From Acidobacteriota bacterium (GTDB lineage: Bacteria > Acidobacteriota > Blastocatellia > Pyrinomonadales > Pyrinomonadaceae), in contig JAEWFC010000015.1 in NCBI GenBank assembly GCA_023389035.1, forward strand, positions 248,001 to 312,000: DNA of 64,000 nt. The letters are read 5' to 3'. Position numbers and translations under genes: made by a program. How positions within the stretch are numbered: the stretch's first letter is position 1; every line of letters starts with the position of its first letter. This document shows positions 1-8,482 of the stretch, in pieces. The notes below the pieces were generated by a model. It did not search any database. It was not told the DNA's origin and worked only from the letters and a program-made list of their open reading frames with translations.

Positions 1-11
1 TGGAGGACATA

Positions 12-791
12 ATGTTTGGATCTCGATATTTCGCACGCTTTGCGACGTCATTTTGCTTGGCAATAGTCCTCTCCTCAACTGTTTTTGCCGACACCGTCAG
101 ATTGAAGGACGGAAGCATTATTAAAGGTACTATCACCGGATTCACCGGCGGTAAATTTACGGTCGAGATCGGGGAGGGCTCGCGGAAGCGGCAACTCACT
201 TTCGATGCGAGCGAGGTTGAATCGATCGAATTTGAGCCTGTTGCTCGGACGGCCGTCGCAGATCAACAGGTTGAACGGCCCGTACAGAACACTCGCTACG
301 AACCTGCACCGTCGCAGCCCAAGCGTGTGGAGCCGCCTGTGAGTCAGCCACGTGTCACCCAAACGGCATCCGTTCCCCAGACGGCCACGCCCCCTGTTCA
401 GCCTTCGCCTATCGGAGCCAAACCTGTAGAACTTTCGCTCAAGGTCCTTGCTGATAATACGTCGAACGGCTGGACCAATTCGGGATGGATCGTGAAAAAA
501 GGCCAGCGGATCCGTATTACGGGAACGGGTGAAGTGTCACTCGGTGCCGGGAAGAAGTCGGAACCGGCTGGGCTTTGGGATCTCGAGGACGGCGGCAAGC
601 TCTTAAAGGCCGTGCCGACCGGTGCGCTTATCGCCGTGATCGGCGATGACAACAACGATTTTATTTATGTCGGCGATGAGCGGGAGTTCGTCGCAACCCG
701 TGACGGTGCACTGTTCCTGGGAGTCAACGAAGGCAATCTAAACGATAATTCCGGCGCATATGCTGTGAAGATCGAGATCTTTCCCGGATAA
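12..791 (+). CDS. Secreted protein with C-terminal LecA/PA-IL-like domain
   Basis: A 259-residue protein beginning with a hydrophobic signal peptide that ends near FADTVRLKDG. A GGAGG Shine-Dalgarno at 2-6 supports the ATG. Residues 27-75 form a small beta-rich module (DTVRLKDGSIIKGTITGF) of the kind seen in many exported acidobacterial proteins, and residues 80-135 are a Pro/Gln-rich linker. The last 120 residues (GWTNSGWIVKKGQRIRITGTG, later DNSGAYAVKIEIFP) have the spacing of the LecA/PA-IL-like galactose-binding fold. The similarity is by eye and the sugar and calcium ligands were not verified, so lectin activity is inference. It may act at the cell surface or in the periplasm. It runs toward the leftward operon that follows. 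Confidence 0.6.
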   Translation: MFGSRYFARFATSFCLAIVLSSTVFADTVRLKDGSIIKGTITGFTGGKFTVEIGEGSRKRQLTFDASEVESIEFEPVARTAVADQQVERPVQNTRYEPAPSQPKRVEPPVSQPRVTQTASVPQTATPPVQPSPIGAKPVELSLKVLADNTSNGWTNSGWIVKKGQRIRITGTGEVSLGAGKKSEPAGLWDLEDGGKLLKAVPTGALIAVIGDDNNDFIYVGDEREFVATRDGALFLGVNEGNLNDNSGAYAVKIEIFPG

Positions 792-812
792 CGGACTGGA
801 TAAAATATTTTG

Positions 813-854
813 AGGCGGCTACGGAAGCAGAACGATCTTCCCGGCCGCCTTTTC
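813..854 (+). terminator. Probable Rho-independent terminator of the first gene
   Basis: A stem AGGCGGC/GCCGCCT (813-819 with 844-850) encloses an inner GGAAG/CTTCC hairpin and is followed by a short T run. It lies 22 bp after the rightward gene and overlaps the 3' codons of the opposing oxidoreductase gene. Confidence 0.45.
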
Positions 855-1781
855 ATTTATGATCGCCTCGTGTGCGGCGGAGGCTTCGGCGAGGGGAAAT
901 GAACGGTTTACTCTTGGTGAAAGGGAGCCGTTTGAAAGCCCGACATAGATCGCACGATGGATTTCTTCCATTGCGGACGAATTGGCGTTGAATAGCGACA
1001 TTCCCAGGATGGTCGCGTCCTTGGTCATCGCGAGACGAGGCGTGAATTGAAGGCTTCCCCGATTTCCCACCACGACGATCCGGCCAAACATTGCGAGAGC
1101 TTCAAAATCGTTCTCAAGGTTCTCGTTGGCGAGCATCTCTAAGATGACATCAACACCGGATCCGCAGGTGCATTCGCGTATATCTGAAAGATGATCAACG
1201 TCGGTGTGATCAAATACCTTGTCAGCTCCGTTCTCCAACACCAATTCTTTTCCCGCGTCAGAGCTTGCGGTGCCGATGACACGCATTCCCGCACTCTTCG
1301 CCCACTGGATCGCAGCGATACCGACGCCACCCGATGCTCCGTGGATAAGAACCGTCTCGCCCGGTATCGCTTTGGCTTTCTGGAAAAGAGCGCGATAACT
1401 AGTGGCGTACGGCGTCCAAACTCCCGCACCGGCTTCGAAACTCACGTTTTCAGGCAGCCTGCCCAAATGCGATTCGTCGCAAAGCGAATATTCCGCATAG
1501 GTCCCCGAGATGGAACCCGCGGTATAAACGCGGTCGCCAGGCTTTGTTCCCGTGACGGCTTCCCCGACGGATTCGACCACGCCTGCACCGTCCTTCCCAG
1601 GCGTATAGGGCAGCTTTGGCGCGTGAGCGTGAATGCCGGAACGAAGGTAGGTATCAACCGGATTAACACCCGCGGCCTCAATACGCACGACCACCTCGGA
1701 CCCGGTCGGCGCCGGTGTTTCGACGTCCTCGACCTTCATCACCTCAGGCGGGCCATATTCTCGTACTACGATCTGCTTCAT
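819..1781 (-). CDS. Quinone oxidoreductase, zeta-crystallin-like MDR family
   Basis: About 320 residues of the medium-chain dehydrogenase/reductase superfamily. The N-terminal GroES-like half carries AAGVNPVDTYLRSG and PYTPGKDGAGVVESVG. The Rossmann half carries HGASGGVGIAAIQWAK, the NADPH-binding motif of the zinc-free quinone oxidoreductase branch. No structural-zinc cysteine cluster is present, which fits NADPH:quinone reductase rather than alcohol dehydrogenase. I prefer the ATG at 1781; a TTG three codons upstream at 1790 is also in frame and would nearly touch the glmS stop. It is the last gene of the glmS operon, but its link to amino-sugar synthesis is unclear. Confidence 0.82.
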   Translation of the reverse strand: MKQIVVREYGPPEVMKVEDVETPAPTGSEVVVRIEAAGVNPVDTYLRSGIHAHAPKLPYTPGKDGAGVVESVGEAVTGTKPGDRVYTAGSISGTYAEYSLCDESHLGRLPENVSFEAGAGVWTPYATSYRALFQKAKAIPGETVLIHGASGGVGIAAIQWAKSAGMRVIGTASSDAGKELVLENGADKVFDHTDVDHLSDIRECTCGSGVDVILEMLANENLENDFEALAMFGRIVVVGNRGSLQFTPRLAMTKDATILGMSLFNANSSAMEEIHRAIYVGLSNGSLSPRVNRSFPLAEASAAHEAIINEKAAGKIVLLP

Positions 1782-1790
1782 CGGTTGCAA

Positions 1791-3653
1791 CTATTCAACA
1801 GTCACGGACTTCGCCAAGTTCCTCGGCTGATCGACATCGCACCCTCGCCGAACGGCAATGTGATATGACAATAACTGGAGCGGGACGATCGAAAGCACGG
1901 GCCCAAGAAGGTCCGATGTCTCCGGGATCTCGATGATATGATCTGCGACCTTTGAGGTCATCGAATCGCCTTCGGTAACAACCGCGATAACGATCCCGTC
2001 GCGTGCCTTAACTTCGACGATGTTTGAGTGCGTCTTTTCGTACCGGAGTTCACTGGCCTCATTACCGTTCTCTCTTGTGTTAACAACGACGACGGGCAGT
2101 TTTTCATCGATCAGGGCGTTCGGGCCGTGTTTCATTTCGCCAGCCGGATAACCCTCAGCATGGATGTAAGAGATCTCCTTGAGTTTCAAAGCACCCTCGA
2201 GAGCAACCGGGAAATTTATTCCACGCCCGAGATAGAGAAAATCCTGAACCCGGAAAAACTCTTTCGAAAGTTCCTCGATCGAATCCGCATCGTTTAGAAG
2301 CTGTTCGATCTTAAGCGGAAGTTCCGCGAGGTCTTGCGTTAACTTTTTCGCATCATCCGGAGAGATAGAACCGCGAAGATCAGCAAGATACAGGGCGAAC
2401 AGATAAAGGGCTATCATCTGGGCCGTAAAGGCCTTAGTAGATGCAACGCCGATCTCGGGGCCGGCGTGTGTCAGCACGGTTCCGTCGGCCTCGCGATGGA
2501 TCATCGATCCCTGAACGTTGCAGATCGCCAGAACCTTGCAGCCCTGGGCTTTTGCTTCACGCATAGCTGCGATCGTGTCCGCGGTTTCACCGGACTGCGA
2601 GATCACGATCAAAAGATCCGTATCCCGCAGTACAGGATCGCGGTACCGAAACTCCGATGCGTAATCGACCTCAACCGGGACGCGCGTAAGCTTCTCGAGC
2701 ATGTACTTGCCTGCAAGCCCGGCATGCCAGGAGGTTCCACATGCAGCTATCTTGATCGAGGTTATCGCTTTGAAGTCATCTCCAGAGATATCCATCTCCT
2801 CGAGATAAACTTTTCCCGTATCAAGCGAGACTCGGCCCTGGACCGTATCCCTAACGGCTCTCGGCTGCTCGTAGATCTCCTTAAGCATGAAATGCTTGAA
2901 ACCGCCCTTTTCAGCCATGATCGGATCCCACGTGATCCGCTGCTGCTGCGGCTCGACGACGTTGCCGTCGAAATCTGTGACCCTGACGGAATCCTTTGTG
3001 AGTACTGCGATCTCGCGGTCACCCAGGAAAAACACATCGCGCGTGTGCTGCAGTATCGGAGGGATATCGGACGCGACAAAGAATTCACCATCGCCCAGGC
3101 CGATAACGACCGGCGGACCCTCGCGGACAGCGATGACAGTATCCGGTTCGTCGACCGATATGATCGAAAGTGCGAAGATGCCGCGGAGTTCAGCGACGGC
3201 CTTACGGACAGCTGCCTCCAGACCGTTCCCATCCTGTTCGACATAATGCCCGATGAGATGAGCCACCACTTCGGTATCGGTCTCGGTAGTGAAATCGTGA
3301 CCATCTGCAGCAAGTCTTTCTTTTAGCTGCAGGTAGTTCTCGATGATGCCGTTATGGACAACAACGACCTTACCCGAGCGGTCGCGATGCGGATGAGCGT
3401 TTTCTTCCGTCGGACGTCCGTGGGTTGCCCAGCGCGTATGGCCGATGCCATAAGTTCCGTCGAGCGGATCCAACCTTATGCACTCTTCGAGATTGCGTAA
3501 TTTTCCCTCAGCACGACGCAGCTCGAGATGGCGCGACTCATCGACGACGGCGATGCCCGCCGAATCGTAACCGCGATACTCAAGCTTCCGCAAACCATCG
3601 ATGATCAGCGGCACGACCTGCTTATTTCCAACGTATCCAACAATTCCACACAT
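1791..3653 (-). CDS. glmS: Glutamine--fructose-6-phosphate aminotransferase (isomerizing)
   Basis: Cytoplasmic enzyme making glucosamine-6-phosphate from fructose-6-phosphate and glutamine, the first committed step to UDP-GlcNAc. The 620 residues match the family length. MCGIVGYVG provides the Cys2 nucleophile after Met removal, and GHTRWATHG follows in the glutaminase domain. Two SIS sugar-isomerase domains follow (CGTSWHAGLAGKYMLE and SQSGETADT; GRGINFPVALEGALKLKE), and the protein ends in DVDQPRNLAKSVTVE, the usual GlmS C-terminus. It starts 6 bp after the preceding hypothetical gene, inside the operon that also encodes GlmU and YvcK/GlmR. No leader of glmS-ribozyme type fits in that gap. 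Confidence 0.97.
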   Translation of the reverse strand: MCGIVGYVGNKQVVPLIIDGLRKLEYRGYDSAGIAVVDESRHLELRRAEGKLRNLEECIRLDPLDGTYGIGHTRWATHGRPTEENAHPHRDRSGKVVVVHNGIIENYLQLKERLAADGHDFTTETDTEVVAHLIGHYVEQDGNGLEAAVRKAVAELRGIFALSIISVDEPDTVIAVREGPPVVIGLGDGEFFVASDIPPILQHTRDVFFLGDREIAVLTKDSVRVTDFDGNVVEPQQQRITWDPIMAEKGGFKHFMLKEIYEQPRAVRDTVQGRVSLDTGKVYLEEMDISGDDFKAITSIKIAACGTSWHAGLAGKYMLEKLTRVPVEVDYASEFRYRDPVLRDTDLLIVISQSGETADTIAAMREAKAQGCKVLAICNVQGSMIHREADGTVLTHAGPEIGVASTKAFTAQMIALYLFALYLADLRGSISPDDAKKLTQDLAELPLKIEQLLNDADSIEELSKEFFRVQDFLYLGRGINFPVALEGALKLKEISYIHAEGYPAGEMKHGPNALIDEKLPVVVVNTRENGNEASELRYEKTHSNIVEVKARDGIVIAVVTEGDSMTSKVADHIIEIPETSDLLGPVLSIVPLQLLSYHIAVRRGCDVDQPRNLAKSVTVE

Positions 3654-3659
3654 AAATTA

Positions 3660-3995
3660 TTAAGGGAGCGAATGGTAGATCGCGTGCACAGCGATCAGAA
3701 TAGATTCTTCCTCCGAAGCAGTTAACAAGGCGTCTCGCAATTGATCGGCGTACGCAGCGATCTCGTCGAAATGACCGTCGAAATCGAACGGCGTATCCGT
3801 GTAGATCAAGCTGATCTTGTCGATGTCCCGTTCGCCTGACGAGTCCAGATATAAGCCGCGGGCACCTTTGATCACGGTACATCCGCCGAACGTTTCCAGA
3901 AATTCCGTTTGAAATGCCCGTTCGAGCCGGGCATATGCCGAACTGCCGGCTTCAGGAAGATAGACCTCGATCCTGGCTCTTTTTAATAGCGGCAA
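3660..3995 (-). CDS. Conserved hypothetical protein between glmU and glmS
   Basis: About 111 residues and acidic, with no signal peptide or membrane segment. I recognise no named domain. Recognisable stretches are FGGCTVIKGARGLYLDS and KISLIYTDTPFDFD, followed by a helical C-terminus ending in an alanine- and glutamate-rich segment. I chose the TTG at 3993-3995 because an AAAGGAG ribosome-binding site lies just upstream; a TTG eight codons further upstream has no such site. The start lies inside the 51-aa gene at 3952-4107 in a different frame, so the two are probably translationally coupled. Position between glmU and glmS suggests a role near UDP-GlcNAc synthesis, but this is only context. 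Confidence 0.65.
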   Translation of the reverse strand: MPLLKRARIEVYLPEAGSSAYARLERAFQTEFLETFGGCTVIKGARGLYLDSSGERDIDKISLIYTDTPFDFDGHFDEIAAYADQLRDALLTASEEESILIAVHAIYHSLP

Positions 3996-4107
3996 TGAAT
4001 TTCTCCTTTCGGCGGCCAAAGCTCTTCATACGCTTTAAAGCCTCGTCCGCAGATATCTGTTCTGCTGAACGCGAGCGTTTCTGCGATTCCTGTTTCTTAT
4101 CCGTCAT
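3952..4107 (-). CDS. Small basic protein (51 aa) overlapping glmU
   Basis: An ATG inside the last codons of glmU opens a 51-codon frame ending at TGA (3952-3954). The product begins MTDKKQESQKRSRSAEQIS, is strongly basic, and contains EALKRMKSFGRRKEKFIAAI, which should be helical. It overlaps glmU by 11 bp and the next gene by 44 bp. That arrangement is typical of coupled genes in a compact operon and supports translation. No domain is recognised. A basic helical peptide could bind nucleic acid or a partner enzyme, but nothing in the sequence decides this. Confidence 0.5.
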   Translation of the reverse strand: MTDKKQESQKRSRSAEQISADEALKRMKSFGRRKEKFIAAIKKSQDRGLSS

Positions 4108-5518
4108 TCGCAGCGTCCTTTGCCAACTTTTTCTTCACCTTTGCAGGTACGCCGGCGACGAGAGTATCCGCAGCAATGTTCTCTATAGCAACTGAACCTG
4201 CAGCGGTTACAGCTCCGTCGCCAACTGTTATTGGTGCGACCAGCATCGTGTCCGATCCGATCTTAACGCGGTTGCCGATGACGGTCGGATTCTTGTTTTT
4301 TCCGTCGTAGTTGCAGGTGATCGTGCCCGCACCGATATTCGTATCTTCGCCGATCGTCGCATCGCCCAAATATGTCAGATGGCTCGCCTTCGACCCCGGG
4401 CCAAGAGTTGTTTTCTTAAGCTCGACGAAGTTCCCTACCTTCGCACCGTTTTCCATTACGGCATGCCCGCGAAGATGTGCCATAGGCCCAACAGCGCACA
4501 TATTGCCGACTTCCGAATCAACGATGAGACAATTGTCGCGGATCTCAACGCCGGTCCCGATCTTCGAATTCACGATCCGTGTTCCCGGGCGTATCGTACA
4601 GCCGTCGCCGATCTCGGTTTGTCCCTCGATAACCACGTTTGGATGGATGACGGTATCCCGCCCGATCTGAGCTGCAGAGCTAATATATGAATTTCGCGGG
4701 TCAATGAACGTAACGCCGTAATCAAGCATCAGGCGTCTAATAGTGCTGCGGCGTATCGCTTTTTCCATTACTGCAAGCTGAGAACGATCATTGACACCTT
4801 CGATCTCCTCAGGATCGCCGTGAGCGTAGACCGCGACATCCTCTCCATCCGCACGAAGCAGCGCAGGTACGTCGGTAAGGTAATATTCGCCTTGAGCATT
4901 ATCATTCTTTACGCGAGCCAATGCGGAGAAGAGCTTGAGCGTGTCGAAACAGTAAATGCCCGAGTTAATTTCCCGTATTTCGGTTTCCGATTCGGTCGCG
5001 TCTTTTTGTTCAACTATTCGGGAAAACATTCCCGAATCATCGCGTACCACTCTTCCGTATCCGTAGGGATCTTTCAGTTTGACGGTCAGGACCGTGCATG
5101 CAGCTCCACGTCCGCGATGAGTTTGGTGATGCCGGATCAGGCCGCCGAGCGTTTCCGGGCGTATCATCGGAACATCCCCGGATAAGACCAGCAAAGTCGA
5201 ATCTCGTTCTGCAAGATGCTCACGCGCGGCGTTTACCGCGTCACCGGTACCTAACTGTTCACGCTGCGTTACGAATTCCCCTATCCCTTGATCGAGTTCA
5301 CTTAAAACCGCCTCGCGAACATCGTCGCCCTGGTGACCGATCACTACATAGATCTTTTCAGGTGCGAGAGCGGATGCTGCACGGGTCACGTGGTTTATCA
5401 GAGGCACTCCGTCGAGCCTATGCAGGACCTTTGCCAGGTTCGAACGCATTCGCGTTCCGAGGCCGGCGGCAAGTATTAATATATCCAGCGGTTTAGTTTC
5501 GCCGGGGACTTCGCTCAT
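4097..5518 (-). CDS. glmU: Bifunctional GlmU (GlcN-1-P acetyltransferase / GlcNAc-1-P uridyltransferase)
   Basis: Makes UDP-GlcNAc from GlcN-1-P, acetyl-CoA and UTP. The N-terminal nucleotidyltransferase carries ILAAGLGTRMRSNLAKVLH followed by VLSGDVPMIRP. From about residue 265 on, hexapeptide repeats (IGRDTVIHPNVVIEG, IGDGCTIRPGTRIVN) build the left-handed beta-helix. HLTYLGDATIGEDTNIGAGTITCNYDG is split here as the acetyltransferase core around THR/LYS/ASN positions typical of GlmU. The length of about 473 is slightly over the usual 450-460. The ATG at 5518 aligns with known starts. It is the second gene of the glm operon, 71 bp after yvcK. Confidence 0.96.
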   Translation of the reverse strand: MSEVPGETKPLDILILAAGLGTRMRSNLAKVLHRLDGVPLINHVTRAASALAPEKIYVVIGHQGDDVREAVLSELDQGIGEFVTQREQLGTGDAVNAAREHLAERDSTLLVLSGDVPMIRPETLGGLIRHHQTHRGRGAACTVLTVKLKDPYGYGRVVRDDSGMFSRIVEQKDATESETEIREINSGIYCFDTLKLFSALARVKNDNAQGEYYLTDVPALLRADGEDVAVYAHGDPEEIEGVNDRSQLAVMEKAIRRSTIRRLMLDYGVTFIDPRNSYISSAAQIGRDTVIHPNVVIEGQTEIGDGCTIRPGTRIVNSKIGTGVEIRDNCLIVDSEVGNMCAVGPMAHLRGHAVMENGAKVGNFVELKKTTLGPGSKASHLTYLGDATIGEDTNIGAGTITCNYDGKNKNPTVIGNRVKIGSDTMLVAPITVGDGAVTAAGSVAIENIAADTLVAGVPAKVKKKLAKDAANDG

Positions 5519-5589
5519 ACGAAAATTTTGCCACAAGGCAGGTGTATATATCGAATCAAAACTACTGATAGTAGAAGCAGCCGGAAATA

Positions 5590-6624
5590 TTAACGTTCGA
5601 GAACCGTTTTCATTAGTATTGCCGCAAGCTTTTTCGCATCGTGTCTCACGAGGTCGCCGCGTGCCAATATGTCTTCATGAAGAACGCGTGTGCCGTCGAT
5701 CTCAGTGTTCGACATCGATCCATGAACCCCGATCTGTTCAGCACCGTCCTGGGCATACTTTTCCGACTGCTCGCTGGTGATCGGCGTCTTGTTGACGATG
5801 ATCCGGTCAAAATGAAGCCGCGGCAAATACTCGCGAACGATCTCAAGATGGCGTCGAGCCGTCAGTCCATCCGTCTCGCCGGGCTGTGTCATCAGATTGC
5901 AGATGAAGATCTTTAAGCCCTTTGCTTGCGAGATAGCGTCTGCGATACCTCTGACCATCAGCGGCGGCAATAAGCTGGTAAACAACGATCCCGGCCCTAC
6001 GGTTATCAGGTCGGCCGATTCGATCGCGGCGATCGCTTCCGGATGCGGCTGACAATCGGCCGGTTCAACGAAAAGCCGCGTAATGCGTCGCCCAACCGTG
6101 CCGACCGACGTTTCGCCGTGAATGACAGTTCCGTCAGCCAGTTCCGCTCCGATGCGGACATCCGAGATGCTCGCCGGGTAAATTCGCCCTTTACTGGCCA
6201 GGATCTCGGAAGATATGCGAACGGCCTCGGAAAAATCACCGGTCATCTCCGAAAGTGCGGCGAGGAAAAGATTTCCGAATGAATGACCTCCGACGCCTCC
6301 GTTTCCTCGAAAGCGGTACTGGAACAGACGCGAGAGCAGTGCGGCATCTTCTGAAAGCGCGACGATACAATTCCTAATATCTCCCGGCGGCGGCATCTGC
6401 AGCTCATTACGTAATCGGCCCGAGCTGCCGCCATCGTCCGTTACGGCCACGATCGCGGAAAGCGAAGCGATAACCGGATCGATGGATCGAGCGTCCACGT
6501 ACGCTTTCAGCCCGGAGAGAACCATTGCCAGTCCCGTTCCGCCGCCGATCGCGGCTACTTTGATCCCGGTTGCGGTTACCTTGTCTTTTGTTATATCTCG
6601 GGTGAGGTCAGACTGGATTTCCAT
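5590..6624 (-). CDS. yvcK: YvcK/GlmR family (CofD-like) regulator of cell-wall precursor synthesis
   Basis: 344 residues of the CofD-like YvcK family. The motifs IGGGTGLAMVLSGLK, AIVAVTDDGGSSGRLR and PPGDIRNCIVALS are diagnostic of YvcK and form its UDP-sugar/NAD-type binding fold. GHSFGNLFLAALSEMTGDF and ITVGPGSLFTSLLPPL follow. In Bacillus subtilis the homologue (GlmR) binds UDP-GlcNAc and stimulates GlmS. That function is transferred here by family and strengthened by the downstream glmU and glmS. YvcK does not make the F420 precursor that true CofD makes. It is the first gene of the operon. Confidence 0.92.
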   Translation of the reverse strand: MEIQSDLTRDITKDKVTATGIKVAAIGGGTGLAMVLSGLKAYVDARSIDPVIASLSAIVAVTDDGGSSGRLRNELQMPPPGDIRNCIVALSEDAALLSRLFQYRFRGNGGVGGHSFGNLFLAALSEMTGDFSEAVRISSEILASKGRIYPASISDVRIGAELADGTVIHGETSVGTVGRRITRLFVEPADCQPHPEAIAAIESADLITVGPGSLFTSLLPPLMVRGIADAISQAKGLKIFICNLMTQPGETDGLTARRHLEIVREYLPRLHFDRIIVNKTPITSEQSEKYAQDGAEQIGVHGSMSNTEIDGTRVLHEDILARGDLVRHDAKKLAAILMKTVLER

Positions 6625-6852
6625 CTAATAGGCGGATGATACCGAATGGAAGCCAGCGATAGCAATGGGCGCTTTGTGGTAAGGAAGCACACAAACGGGA
6701 AGATAGTGTTAAACAATGCGCGCAAAAAACTTCTTGTTCGACGCTAAGTGTTTGTGCTAATTTAGTTGTTGCGCTTCGTCCGGAGCGATCTCCGCAGCCA
6801 TTCCGGCCTTTTCAAATCGTTTCAAAGAGAATCTCTCAGTCGAGTTCATCCA

Positions 6853-7335
6853 ATGGCCCATTCGCCCTTCATATTACACGAACAGCAGTTCCAAAAGATC
6901 AAAACGGTGCTGGCCCGCCTGTGTGTTGAGTGTGCGGCACGCGTTGTGTTTTTAGTCGACCGAGATGGCCAGACCATTGCCTTCCATGGCGAGATCGGAG
7001 CGATGGACACCACCAGCTTTTCGTCGCTTGCTGCCGGCAATGTCGCCGCAACAAGCAGCATGGCAAAGCTTATCGGCGAGGATGTCTTCCCGGCGGTGGT
7101 CCATGAGGGCGAACGCGAAAGCATATTTATCAGCGTCATCGGCCGCAGCCTGTTAGTGGTAGTCTTCGACGAACGATCGACCGTCGGCCTTGTCAAGCTT
7201 CGCACCAAGCGTGCGAGTTTTGAGGTCGCCGCGATCCTTGAAGAAGCTTCACAAGCAACTGCCGCATACAATCTCACCAATGGTTCGATGTTCTCGGAGA
7301 TCACCGACGATGACATCGACAGCCTTTTTGGATAA
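6853..7335 (+). CDS. Roadblock/LC7 domain protein, MglB-like
   Basis: About 160 residues. The central region (VVFLVDRDGQTIAFHG, FSSLAAGNVAATSSMAKLIG, ISVIGRSLLVVVFDERSTVGLVK) has the Roadblock/LC7 fold of MglB, the GTPase-activating partner of MglA. It ends in an acidic tail, ITDDDIDSLFG. The ATG at 6853 gives the expected N-terminus; an in-frame TTG at 6766 would add 29 residues without homology. The gene lies 29 bp before mglA, so the two are probably co-transcribed. The expected role is GTP-hydrolysis control of MglA in polarity or motility. Confidence 0.85.
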   Translation: MAHSPFILHEQQFQKIKTVLARLCVECAARVVFLVDRDGQTIAFHGEIGAMDTTSFSSLAAGNVAATSSMAKLIGEDVFPAVVHEGERESIFISVIGRSLLVVVFDERSTVGLVKLRTKRASFEVAAILEEASQATAAYNLTNGSMFSEITDDDIDSLFG

Positions 7336-7364
7336 TCGTAATATTAACTTTCCCAGGCAATACA

Positions 7365-7949
7365 ATGACCTTTATAAATTACGCATCACGCGAAATTAAC
7401 TGCAAGATCGTCTACTACGGTCCCGGTTTGTGCGGAAAGACCACAAATCTTCAGCATATCTACGATTCGACCGCTCCTCAGGCGAAAGGCAAGCTTATCA
7501 GTCTAGCGACAGAGACCGACCGTACGCTCTTCTTTGATTTTATGCCCTTGGAGCTCGGAACGGTCCGCGGTTTCAAGACACGTTTTCACCTTTACACGGT
7601 ACCCGGACAGGTCTATTACGACGCATCGCGTAAGCTCATACTAAAGGGCGTGGACGGTGTGGTATTTGTTGCTGACAGCCAGGAAGAGCGGATGGACGCG
7701 AATATCGAGTCCCTGTATAACCTTGAAGAAAACCTTCAGGCACAGGGTTACGATCTGAATCAGCTTCCATACGTTCTGCAGCTTAATAAACGCGACCTGC
7801 CGAATGTCATCCCAATGGATGACCTCGCTATGGAGCTCAGAAAAAAGGATGAACCCGTGTTTGAGGCAGTCGCAACAAGCGGCGAAGGAGTCTTTGATAC
7901 GCTCAAGGCCGTCGCAAAACAGGTTCTTACAGAGCTAAGGAAAAGCTGA
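7365..7949 (+). CDS. mglA: MglA-type Ras-like GTPase (polarity/gliding motility)
   Basis: 194 residues, close to Myxococcus MglA in length and motifs. The P-loop GPGLCGKT is at residues 19-26, then SLATETDRTLFFDFMPLELG and FHLYTVPGQVYYDASRKLI, the family's switch regions. LNKRDLPN is the base-recognition NKxD motif. MglA is a cytoplasmic switch whose GTP form marks the leading pole in gliding cells. Presence with a Roadblock partner indicates a polarity or motility system. Pili or gliding genes are not in this window, so the output is unknown. Confidence 0.95.
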   Translation: MTFINYASREINCKIVYYGPGLCGKTTNLQHIYDSTAPQAKGKLISLATETDRTLFFDFMPLELGTVRGFKTRFHLYTVPGQVYYDASRKLILKGVDGVVFVADSQEERMDANIESLYNLEENLQAQGYDLNQLPYVLQLNKRDLPNVIPMDDLAMELRKKDEPVFEAVATSGEGVFDTLKAVAKQVLTELRKS

Positions 7950-7982
7950 ACCCTGCAACTATACCTTTATAGATACGAATCA

Positions 7983-8007
7983 GGCTGCCGAAACCGGCGG
8001 CCTTTTT
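7983..8007 (+). terminator. Rho-independent terminator of mglBA
   Basis: Stem GGCTGCCG/CGGCGGCC (one G-T pair) with loop AAAC and a TTTTT run, 33 bp after the mglA stop. It separates the mgl operon from the repeat array that begins at 8077. Confidence 0.85.
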
Positions 8008-8076
8008 CGTTCTCGCGGCGTAAATATGGGCCTTCCCGTCAATGATCCGCAGAGGATCGGCCGATTTAAGGGATCG

Positions 8077-8328
8077 GAAACTTTTGTATTTTGTTGCCTG
8101 ATATTTTCAATTTGTCACGAGACTTTTGTCTTTTGTCACGAGACTTTTTTAATTTGTCACGTAACATTTGTCTTTTGTTGCGTGACATTTCTAATTTGTC
8201 ACGAGACTTTTATCTTTTGTCACGAGACTTTTTTAATTTGTCACGAGACTTTTCTAATTTGTCACGAGACTTTTGTCTTTTGTCTCGCAACAAATGTCCT
8301 TTGTTGCGTGACATTTCGCTTTTTTCAC
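8077..8328. repeat. 21-bp tandem array 1 (12 units)
   Basis: Twelve contiguous 21-bp units with no phase slip. A typical unit begins GAGACTTTT, has a T-rich centre and ends GTCAC. At each junction the 10-mer GTNNCGNNAC (for example GTCACGAGAC, GTTGCGTGAC, GTCTCGCAAC) recurs every 21 bp; its fixed bases are self-complementary. Units 1-8 alternate between a TCTTTT-type and a TAATTT-type centre, giving a 42-bp higher-order period. The unit at 8287-8307 is a perfect inverted repeat (GCAACAAA/TTTGTTGC around 5 nt). The array lies between the convergent mglA and GNAT genes and is bracketed by terminators. Both strands look open in some frames because 21 is a multiple of three. Confidence 0.95.
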
Positions 8329-8446
8329 GCGCTTTTTTTGTGTTTGAATCCGATTCGCGTACTCGTGCGAAAAATAATTACAAGCAGGCTGTCAGAAAGC
8401 AGTTTGCATGCTAGCTCCGAACCAAGTAGACGAACAAGGGAAGGTA

Positions 8447-8482
8447 AAAAGCCGCCGGTCTTGCGAACATCCGGCGGCTTTT
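8447..8482. terminator. Bidirectional terminator between array 1 and the GNAT gene
   Basis: A stem with arms AAAAGCCGCCGG and CCGGCGGCTTTT around a 12-nt loop. Both strands end in a T run. It probably terminates the leftward GNAT transcript and blocks rightward read-through from the array. Confidence 0.85.

Noticed and set aside
2466..3326. A 286-codon frame antisense to glmS
   Set aside because: It is a shadow of the well-supported glmS on the other strand.
3654..3659. glmS ribozyme
   Set aside because: The gap before glmS is only 6 bp inside an operon, so no ribozyme can fit.
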